Source: Moraxellaceae bacterium (GTDB lineage Bacteria > Pseudomonadota > Gammaproteobacteria > Pseudomonadales > Moraxellaceae). Taken from it: a stretch of DNA of 5,566 nt. The stretch is from positions 1 to 5,566 of the forward strand of contig JAUXNL010000349.1 of NCBI GenBank assembly GCA_030684415.1, given 5' to 3'. Shown here piece by piece: positions 1 through 5,566 of this stretch. The position numbers were made by a program, and so were the translations under genes. Numbering within the stretch: the first letter of the stretch is position 1; every line of letters starts with the position of its first letter. The notes under the pieces are model-generated. The model worked only from the letters and a program-made list of their open reading frames with translations. It did no database searches and was not told the DNA's origin.

Positions 1-1025
1 TATCAGAAGAAGTCCGTGACGACTTTTTGCTCTATTCGATTGATTTCAACGAGGCCTCCGGCCTGCCGCCCGAGGAGCTGCGGGAGGTCTACTCGCGCGT
101 CAACAAATACCTGGTTCCTCTCAACAGACAAGAGCTGCGGAAGGCTGATTTTCCCGGGGACTTCCTTAGGATTTCCGAGGAATTGGCTAATCTAGATATG
201 CTCGATGACATGGGTCTTTTCAATGCCACGGCGCGACGGCGTTCGCTGGATGTTGAATACGTGAGCGAACTGCTGGCGGCTCAACTTCGGGGCATCACAG
301 ACAAGAAGAATGCAATCGACGAATGTTGTCGTGACTATGCATCTTGGCCAGAGGCTGCGTCTACCTCGGCGAGTGCTGAGTTTGAGGGAGCCATTAAGGA
401 TATCTCAAAGATCTTCGATTCGACCTACCCGATGAAGAAGACCCGCTGGAAGCAGAAAGCGGACTTCTACTCGTTCTTCATCGCTGTGTTGACTCTCAGG
501 CGCGCCGGTCTGGAACTACCGGAAAATCTGAATCTCCTACGGCAAGACTTGACTCTGCTGGATGGTCGAATCGCTCCAACATCGGGAGCAAAGATACTCA
601 GCAAATATGCGGTCTACTGCGTTTCCCAAGCGAACTCGGCGTCCAGCCGAAATTGGCGCATGACGTTTATTCGAGCCATCTTGCGAGGCTCTTATGCGGG
701 CTCAATGGAAGACAGGGAGCAGCGCGACATCGTTTCGGAAATTGCTAGCGACATTCGGTTTGCGCTTGATCCGAGCTTCAACGGTGATGGATGTCCGCCC
801 GCGGCGAGCTTCTTCTGTGGTGGATGTGGACGCCGCGATGAGGGTGAGACTAGTCTCGCTAAGTCAATTTTATACTGGCCAGCCAGCAGTACGGTGTTCC
901 AGATATCAAACGCGATGTGGGCCCATTCAAAATGCAAGGGTACCGTGGGTGCTGCTGCCTTTATCGAGGGGACAGATATCCCTGGCGTAGTCGAAGATGA
1001 TTACGATGAAGATGGTGAAGACTAG
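1..1025 (+). CDS. DUF262-domain protein, 3' part (5' end outside window)
   Basis: The frame is open from the left edge, giving 340 visible residues, so the gene is cut by the window. A TTG at 27 is a possible internal codon only: conserved-looking sequence lies before it and no ribosome binding site is seen. Visible residues about 25-55 (codons near 80-165) carry the pattern R-V-N-K-Y-L-V-P-L-N-R-Q-E-L-R-K-A followed by F-P-G-D-F. This is characteristic of the second half of DUF262, the ParB-like domain of GmrSD and SspE that is thought to bind nucleotide and sense modified DNA; its DGQQR-type motif would lie upstream. The middle is largely helical. Near the end, Cys at 816 and 825 (CGGC) and His at 924 and Cys at 933 (HSKC) form a CxxC/HxxC set that could bind zinc, followed by a very acidic tail. 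No clear HNH or DUF1524 catalytic motif is visible. It probably forms an operon with the kinase 18 bases downstream. Family call is fairly sure; function is inferred. Confidence 0.75.
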   Translation, partial: SEEVRDDFLLYSIDFNEASGLPPEELREVYSRVNKYLVPLNRQELRKADFPGDFLRISEELANLDMLDDMGLFNATARRRSLDVEYVSELLAAQLRGITDKKNAIDECCRDYASWPEAASTSASAEFEGAIKDISKIFDSTYPMKKTRWKQKADFYSFFIAVLTLRRAGLELPENLNLLRQDLTLLDGRIAPTSGAKILSKYAVYCVSQANSASSRNWRMTFIRAILRGSYAGSMEDREQRDIVSEIASDIRFALDPSFNGDGCPPAASFFCGGCGRRDEGETSLAKSILYWPASSTVFQISNAMWAHSKCKGTVGAAAFIEGTDIPGVVEDDYDEDGED

Positions 1026-1031
1026 AGCGGT

Positions 1032-1036
1032 GGAGG
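1032..1036 (+). promoter_or_regulatory. Ribosome binding site of the kinase gene
   Basis: GGAGG lies seven bases before the ATG at 1044, in the 18-base gap after the TAG stop of the DUF262 gene. It supports the 1044 start and independent translation of the second gene in a shared transcript. Confidence 0.75.
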
Positions 1037-1043
1037 TCAAGCC

Positions 1044-1931
1044 ATGAGCCAAGTCGTACTCTTTAGAAATAAATACAGCGTTTATGCAATCGACGACCAC
1101 ATCACAGGCGACGACGGTCGGGTGTATATCGTTGGAGATCGCCTCGCAGCCGGTGGTAATGCAGTTGTCCATGAGTGCAACGAGAGGCTCTCTGGCGACA
1201 GCTACGCCGTCAAGTTTCAACTTGAGCTGCGAGACCGACGCCGGGAACGATTCCGGCGCGAAGTCGAATTGCTCCGTGGCTTTGACGATCCGCACATTAT
1301 TCGTTTTGTGGCAACAGGCACCGTATCGGGTAACCGGACAGAGCGAGCCCGGCGTGGAAGTCGGCCAGTCGCTCCTCGGCGGTGCGAATTCGAGGAATTG
1401 CCCTTCGTCATCCTCATGAAGGCATCCGAGGATCTGGGCAAGCATGCCAAGACCCCTCAGAAAATTCCGCCCGCGACCTATCTCGCGCAGTTTTTGGGGC
1501 TTTCAAAGGCATTAGTGAAGGTCAATGAGAAGGCTCTGCATCGCGATATCAAGCCCGAAAACATTTTGGTCGTGGGAGGCGCGTGGGCTATCAGTGACTT
1601 CGGCCTATGCGATTTGCATGAAGGTGGGCCAGATCTCTCACGTGTGGATGAGAAAATAGGTCCTGCTTTGTGGATGTCGCCAGAGGCATTCAACAAGAAC
1701 TTGGGGTGCCCAGATGCGATCGGCCAGACGTCAGATGTATTTCAGTTGGCTTCGGTGTTTTGGTATGCAACATGCGGTCGACATCCGACAGGTATTGTTT
1801 GTGCCTCTGATTGGCGAGGGCCTGCGGAGCTCTATCCCATCATGGAGCGGGCACTACTGCACAACAATCAGAATCGCTTTCAGACAAGTGCAGAATTCAG
1901 TGCAGCCTTGGAAGCGGCAATCATTCGTTAG
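1044..1931 (+). CDS. Hanks-type serine/threonine protein kinase, stand-alone domain
   Basis: The protein has 295 residues, essentially one kinase domain without transmembrane segment, PASTA repeats or other sensor, so it is probably cytoplasmic. Visible motifs in order: a glycine-rich loop at 34-42 (LAAGGNAVV, where Ala replaces the first and third Gly of the consensus); the ATP-anchoring lysine K57 in YAVKF; a helix-C glutamate, probably E73; the catalytic loop HRDIKPEN at 166-173 (D168, K170, N173); DFG at 185-187; SPE at 212-214 in place of APE; the helix-F aspartate D231 in SDVFQLA; and the late arginine R278 in NRF. The key catalytic residues are therefore present and activity is plausible. 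A basic, arginine-rich insertion at about 94-113 sits between strands beta-4 and beta-5. Start ATG 1044 has a good ribosome binding site. The gene ends in tandem TAG TAG stops. Context with a DUF262 protein suggests a regulatory role in a defence locus, with the neighbour or the convergent gene products as possible substrates; this is inference. Confidence 0.9.
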   Translation: MSQVVLFRNKYSVYAIDDHITGDDGRVYIVGDRLAAGGNAVVHECNERLSGDSYAVKFQLELRDRRRERFRREVELLRGFDDPHIIRFVATGTVSGNRTERARRGSRPVAPRRCEFEELPFVILMKASEDLGKHAKTPQKIPPATYLAQFLGLSKALVKVNEKALHRDIKPENILVVGGAWAISDFGLCDLHEGGPDLSRVDEKIGPALWMSPEAFNKNLGCPDAIGQTSDVFQLASVFWYATCGRHPTGIVCASDWRGPAELYPIMERALLHNNQNRFQTSAEFSAALEAAIIR

Positions 1932-2053
1932 TAGTATGGTTGGAGAAATGATTTTTTCGGAAAATTTGATCCGCTTTTCACGGAATGCAAGAAAGACGGC
2001 GAACCTTTATCACATAAAGCGTGGTTAAAATTTGGTTGACAACTAACGACTTC
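1932..2053. other. AT-rich spacer between convergent genes
   Basis: The two units meet tail to tail here: the kinase stop is at 1929-1931 and the PAPS-reductase-like stop (TAA on the minus strand) is at 2054-2056. The spacer is visibly richer in A and T than the genes on either side. It contains weak inverted repeats but no GC-rich stem followed by a T run on either strand, so I see no convincing intrinsic terminator. Confidence 0.7.
2002..2026. repeat. Small imperfect inverted repeat in the convergent spacer
   Basis: CTTTAT at 2005-2010 and ATAAAG at 2014-2019 are perfect inverted arms around a three-base loop (CAC). Outer arms AACC (2002-2005) and GGTT (2023-2026) could extend the stem if the GCGT between them bulges out. 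The location between two gene ends would suit a bidirectional terminator, but the stem is AT-rich and no T tract follows it in either direction, so the role is uncertain. Confidence 0.3.
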
Positions 2054-2896
2054 TTATTTGTGGCATATTGCACAAGAGCCATTGCCCTCATCTATGTCGT
2101 AAATATCATCTATGTCCTCGGGACAAGCTCTTACGGGTCGGAGTGGATTGACGGGAATTCGCTCGCGCATGCGCGCCCGGCGAGTCTCATATTCCGCTTT
2201 GATATTGGCCACGCGTTCAGGCTGCTCCATATCGGAGAGTGATTCGCCTTTGGACCAGGTGAAGGGCGAGCCGTGCTGTAAGGCGTCCTTTTCCAGATCT
2301 TTGGCGGCCTCATAGGCTTCGGGATGCCTCTCCCTGAGGCGCACCCATTCGATCTTCTGCTGGAAAAAGCAGAAGGTGCAGCCGCTGCGCGAGCGCCACT
2401 CGTAATACTTGGGGTAGCCGACGCCAGAGTTTTCCAGGATGTCGATCACGGCAGCTTTGTCGATGCCAAACTCCCGAAAGGGCATCTTCACGAATAGATT
2501 GGCTGCTTTTGCAGAGTAACCCTCGCGATAGTCTTCGTCAGAGCGGATGGCTACATAGGACGTGACTATGTCTCCAGCAGCAAGCCATGGCCTTACCCAC
2601 TCTTCAAATGGCTTCAGTTTAAGCATGCGCGTGCACCAGCGAGTCTGCGGGCTTGGCAAGAAGTTATTGTATTGCCGCAACCAAAAGCGAAAATCTCGGC
2701 CGGGATTAAGCCGAGCTATAGGCTTGCCGAGGTAGCCTTCGAGCTTGCCAAGGAACTCATGGACTTCAGGAAGCTCCTCTCCGGTGTCAGTGAAGAAATA
2801 ATCAATGTTGAGCTCAGGATGATGGTCTCGCATGTAAATGGCTAGCGCAGCGCTGTCCTTGCCCCCAGAGATACCCAGAACGTGCCGCTCAGCCAT
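2054..2896 (-). CDS. PAPS-reductase-like / adenine nucleotide alpha-hydrolase protein (DndC-like family)
   Basis: A 280-residue protein starting at ATG 2896. The longer reading from ATG 2914 adds only MIRRRP, and its codons are the ribosome binding site itself. The N-terminus has the PP-loop SGGKDS at 10-15, which grips the phosphates of ATP or PAPS, then TDTGEE at 36-41 and RWCTRMLK at 86-93. Cysteines C88, C173 and C176 (GCTFC) fit the Fe-S-binding cysteines known from DndC-like members; more cysteines lie at C258 and in a C-terminal CAICH (275-279). The C-terminal Cys-bearing ECGLH motif of assimilatory CysH is absent, and no sulfate-assimilation gene is nearby. Known relatives outside assimilation activate sulfur for DNA phosphorothioation (DndC, SspD) or occur in BREX type 4 (BrxP). 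The gene overlaps the stop of the large upstream gene, so the two are probably translationally coupled. Family call is firm; the substrate is not known. Confidence 0.88.
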   Translation of the reverse strand: MAERHVLGISGGKDSAALAIYMRDHHPELNIDYFFTDTGEELPEVHEFLGKLEGYLGKPIARLNPGRDFRFWLRQYNNFLPSPQTRWCTRMLKLKPFEEWVRPWLAAGDIVTSYVAIRSDEDYREGYSAKAANLFVKMPFREFGIDKAAVIDILENSGVGYPKYYEWRSRSGCTFCFFQQKIEWVRLRERHPEAYEAAKDLEKDALQHGSPFTWSKGESLSDMEQPERVANIKAEYETRRARMRERIPVNPLRPVRACPEDIDDIYDIDEGNGSCAICHK

Positions 2897-5566
2897 TGGT
2901 CGCCTCCTTATCATTGGATGCGAGTTTCATGCCGGCCTTTGCCAAGATGGCCAGCAGTACTTCTGTCTTTAAATCCTGACTTTCAAGCATCAAGACAACT
3001 TCGTTGGCTTTAGTCTCAACGGTCTGCCTATGACGATCCGGGATTGCGAATGAGCGTGAAATTGTCTTGGTGTCCGCACCAGCACCAATAATGACAGCGA
3101 TGGCTTCGCTATGCGCTTTGCGACCCTGTACCGTTACAAATGCCTCTGCTTCGCGGAAGCGCCGGGCAAACTTGGAAAGTTCCAATATCGCTGCGTCGAT
3201 ATGTCGATCTACCCAATCACGCGGAGGCTTATCCACTGCCATGCTTATGAGACCTTCGACAGAAGCATGCGAGCCATCGAAGTCAGTCAGGCGTGTCGCG
3301 AAGCCATCCAGCCGGAACTCACCCGAGACGCCAGAGACAGAGCGAGCTCTTTCGCGCAGGTTCTCAAGATCGTCCTTGGTCGCATCGAGCGCATCGAGCA
3401 GCTTGACCTCGACATCGGAAAGCATCTTTCCGTAAGCGTTTGCGAGTTCTTTCAGCGGCGCACGAAGGGCCTTCACATAGGCTTTGCCGTTAGCTGCGTT
3501 GAGCAGTGAAGGTAGATCCACGAACAGCACTTTATGAGGGTCGCTGGCTTTCAAGAGCATGTCGCGGATGGCCTTGGCCGTCTCTCCCAAGTGAGATGTC
3601 CGCCGAGCCCATTCGGGCAGGTTGAAGACCATGGCCACCAAGCCCCGAGCGGCTTCAAGTGGATCGGCTGCGCCCGCGCTCTCGCCAATTTCGGCCAATA
3701 GTTTCGAGATACCTTCTAAGATTTGACTCTTGTCCTCATCGATTGCCACCCATCGCAGCGAGAATCGGTCAGGGTCTTGGAGGCACTCGTCAATGTCGAA
3801 GTCTGTTAGCCGGGGCACGAACATTCCGTCTTTATAGACGGCAATGTTTGCTTTGTGAGCGAGCATGAACGCCGTGAGAATGACAGGCTGAATGCCCAGC
3901 TTCATGCCGTAGGGCGGAGCGCTCCACAAGGCATAGATCTCATGTGCGCCTACGTGTGCAGCAGCATCAGAGAAGCGCGCGCGCGTAGCTTCCCATAGGG
4001 GCTCTATGTTGCTTGCGAATCCATTTCCAGGGGGCATGAAGCGCCAGGCACCTGAGCTGTCTTGACGGTGAAGCTCAGTGCTTCGCAAAAGTGTCTCGTA
4101 TAGTCCGCGCTCGGCTGGGAATCCCTCAAAGCCCAAAGCCTCCTGTCCCTCAGCGTCGATCATCGCGTGCAGAAGATCGCGGCGAGCCTTCACGCTATTG
4201 CTTGAGACACTATCGCGATTGACCAGCTCACTCCACACTGGAAGAGAGGCGCTGAAAAGCTCATCAGCTAGCTGAGAGGCCACGGGCGAAAGCTTCGAAC
4301 CTGGCTCAACGGCTTGGTCGGTCCCGTTGTACCACTTTGCCAGCGACACTGCGGCTTGAAGTTGATCCTCTAGGGCGGCTCGGGTCGACGCCAGGCGTGC
4401 ATACACCTCGCGACGGGCCACGGCGTCGCCTGAAAGCTCATGGCGATTTTTGACTTGCTCCAAGGCCACTAGCTCGGCAGAGAGCTCAGCAATGCGAGCG
4501 TGATTTGTGGGAATGCCCACCATTATGGGCCACGGGCGCAACTTCGAGCAGGCTTGCGCGCGAGTTCGCGCAGCCTTCAGGCTCGTGCCCTTACTGGGCA
4601 GCGCGAGGATGAAGGTGCCGAATTCACCCTTCTTTGGAGAGAAGTCGGCTGCGATTTTTTCAGCCTCTTCAATGCCGCATAGTGAGAGCTCCATCCAACG
4701 CATCGAGCCGGTTTCGTGGTAGTGACGCTTAGCTACCACTGGATGCAGGCCCATTAGCTGTGCGAGGCGCCCATAGTCAATTCCGGGCGAAGCGGCGAGA
4801 GCCTGTGCTATGGCGGCTTCGATATCGAAGTCACTGCCTTCAAAGACTGACCAGGCGCCAATGTAGCTTTTGTAGAGGGCGACTTTTAGCTCGGAGAGTT
4901 TTTGCAGGGCAGCGTCGATCTCTTCGCGCTTCCTGTCATTGAATAGCGCTCCGATGACCGCGGTATCTGCAGCAAGTCCCGAACCGTTTCGGAACAGGTC
5001 GATGATGGCGATGTTCTTGATTAGTGAAACAAGAAAAGCGTCGCCTGTTTTTGCCTCGGCCCGCTCAACTGCCTCAACTGCCTGCGACCAACGGTGCCCG
5101 TCGGGTGATGCCAAGATCGCGGGCTCTAAGTTCGAGCGCAGATAGTCCCAGTAGTCGCTCGGGCGATACCAGCTTGCCTTGCTCGCGGGTGTCGAATTTA
5201 GATATGAGCGAAACCCATGCGGCTCTACCGATGATAGAAAGCCAAATGTGCTGCGCTCATTTTGACCAAACTGACGCTTGGAGATGGGGCCCAGCAATGC
5301 TGCCATGGCAGGATGCAGCGGCCAGCAAGCATTCAAAGCCTTAGCAAAGTCTTGTCCGACCGCGGGCCGACGCGAACGGATTGCTTCGGCAATGGCTTCA
5401 GATGCCTCTAGCATTGAGGGGGGACGTTTCTCGGCTACGATCGCGCGGCCGATAAGTTCTACAACTTCGTCACTCGCGGCCACAAAGGGCAAGTCGACAT
5501 AACGGCCCTGGACCTTGGCCCAATCGTCGCGAGTATCGATACCTAAGCGTGCGGAGTACTGTGCAA
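2889..5566 (-). CDS. Large ATPase-like protein, C-terminal part (N-terminus outside window)
   Basis: The frame is open from the right edge to the TGA at 2889-2891, giving 891 visible residues. The TTG at 5492 is unlikely to be the start: it has no ribosome binding site, and the 24 residues before it read on naturally (DDWAKVQGRY just upstream). No Walker A motif is visible, so a P-loop would have to lie outside the window. Recognisable stretches, numbered from the edge: LHPAMAALLG at about 83-92; FGQNERSTFGFLSS at 99-112, resembling the conserved arginine-bearing segment near the end of the ATPase core in large defence-island ATPases; SAPPYGMKLGIQPVI at about 548-562 followed by YKDGMFVPRLT; a charged helical stretch at about 700-740 that may be a coiled coil; and DRHIDAAILEL near 786-796. 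No membrane segment or signal is evident. Its stop overlaps the start of the PAPS-reductase-like gene by eight bases (ATGGCTGA). The exact family cannot be named from sequence reading alone; the ATPase call is by resemblance. Confidence 0.6.
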   Translation of the reverse strand, partial: AQYSARLGIDTRDDWAKVQGRYVDLPFVAASDEVVELIGRAIVAEKRPPSMLEASEAIAEAIRSRRPAVGQDFAKALNACWPLHPAMAALLGPISKRQFGQNERSTFGFLSSVEPHGFRSYLNSTPASKASWYRPSDYWDYLRSNLEPAILASPDGHRWSQAVEAVERAEAKTGDAFLVSLIKNIAIIDLFRNGSGLAADTAVIGALFNDRKREEIDAALQKLSELKVALYKSYIGAWSVFEGSDFDIEAAIAQALAASPGIDYGRLAQLMGLHPVVAKRHYHETGSMRWMELSLCGIEEAEKIAADFSPKKGEFGTFILALPSKGTSLKAARTRAQACSKLRPWPIMVGIPTNHARIAELSAELVALEQVKNRHELSGDAVARREVYARLASTRAALEDQLQAAVSLAKWYNGTDQAVEPGSKLSPVASQLADELFSASLPVWSELVNRDSVSSNSVKARRDLLHAMIDAEGQEALGFEGFPAERGLYETLLRSTELHRQDSSGAWRFMPPGNGFASNIEPLWEATRARFSDAAAHVGAHEIYALWSAPPYGMKLGIQPVILTAFMLAHKANIAVYKDGMFVPRLTDFDIDECLQDPDRFSLRWVAIDEDKSQILEGISKLLAEIGESAGAADPLEAARGLVAMVFNLPEWARRTSHLGETAKAIRDMLLKASDPHKVLFVDLPSLLNAANGKAYVKALRAPLKELANAYGKMLSDVEVKLLDALDATKDDLENLRERARSVSGVSGEFRLDGFATRLTDFDGSHASVEGLISMAVDKPPRDWVDRHIDAAILELSKFARRFREAEAFVTVQGRKAHSEAIAVIIGAGADTKTISRSFAIPDRHRQTVETKANEVVLMLESQDLKTEVLLAILAKAGMKLASNDKEATNG
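2903..2909 (-). promoter_or_regulatory. Shine-Dalgarno AAGGAGG that fixes the start at 2896
   Basis: On the minus strand AAGGAGG is followed by six bases (CGACCA) and the ATG at 2896. It lies inside the coding end of the large upstream gene. It decides against the ATG at 2914, which is upstream of this site and has no comparable site of its own. Confidence 0.85.

Noticed and set aside
27..29. TTG as the start of the first gene
   Set aside because: The frame is open to the window edge, no ribosome binding site precedes it, and the DUF262 domain visible here is only its second half, so the true start must be upstream.
927..1445. Minus-strand open frame of 172 codons
   Set aside because: It lies opposite the end of the DUF262 gene and the start of the kinase gene, spans their junction, and encodes nothing recognisable, whereas the plus-strand genes have clear motifs.
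1958..1979. CGGA/TCCG and GAAAA/TTTTC short inverted repeats as a terminator for the kinase operon
   Set aside because: The stems are four or five base pairs, mutually exclusive, with long loops, and are not followed by a proper T run.
1714..2028. Plus-strand open frame overlapping the kinase end and the spacer
   Set aside because: Most of it overlaps the kinase's conserved C-terminal lobe in another frame; no ribosome binding site or family signal supports it.
2036..2041. TTGACA resembling a -35 box on the plus strand
   Set aside because: No acceptable -10 hexamer lies 16-18 bases downstream, and it would drive transcription only into the antisense of the PAPS-reductase-like gene.
2060..2074. 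CxxCH at the end of the PAPS-reductase-like protein as a heme c site
   Set aside because: The protein has no export signal, which c-type heme attachment would need; metal binding or chance is more likely.
2054..2896. Assignment as assimilatory CysH
   Set aside because: The CysH C-terminal ECGLH motif is absent, several extra cysteines are present, and there are no cys-pathway neighbours.
5490..5492. TTG (minus strand) as the start of the large gene
   Set aside because: No Shine-Dalgarno site lies before it, and the frame continues to the edge through protein-like sequence.

Overview
The window shows two transcription units that run toward each other and meet in a short AT-rich spacer at about 1932-2053. 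All four genes look bacterial: Shine-Dalgarno sites are present, intergenic gaps are tight, and GC is moderate to fairly high. This fits a proteobacterium, but no gene here fixes the taxon. There are no rRNA, tRNA, CRISPR or insertion-sequence features. Both units begin outside the window, so neither promoter is visible.

Plus strand (1-1931). The first gene is cut by the left edge. It ends as a DUF262-type protein (the family of GmrSD and SspE) carrying a C-terminal Cys/His cluster that may bind zinc. Eighteen bases later, behind a clear ribosome binding site, comes a compact Hanks-type serine/threonine kinase of 295 residues with the main catalytic motifs present but an altered glycine loop.

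Minus strand (2054-5566, read right to left). A very large protein (at least 891 residues, N-terminus outside the window) resembles the C-terminal part of the large P-loop ATPases of accessory and defence islands. Its stop codon overlaps the start of a PAPS-reductase-like (adenine nucleotide alpha-hydrolase) protein with an SGGKDS loop and several cysteines. The start of this second gene is best set at 2896, not at the upstream ATG at 2914, because a perfect AAGGAGG site sits six bases before 2896.

Taken together, DUF262 protein, protein kinase, large ATPase and PAPS-reductase-like enzyme look like part of a genome-defence or DNA-modification island, in the broad style of Dnd/Ssp phosphorothioation or BREX/Pgl loci. 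This is inferred from gene content. No complete known system can be named from the window, and genes that would settle it (cysteine desulfurase, methylase, PglZ, DndB/D/E or SspB/C/D) could lie just outside.
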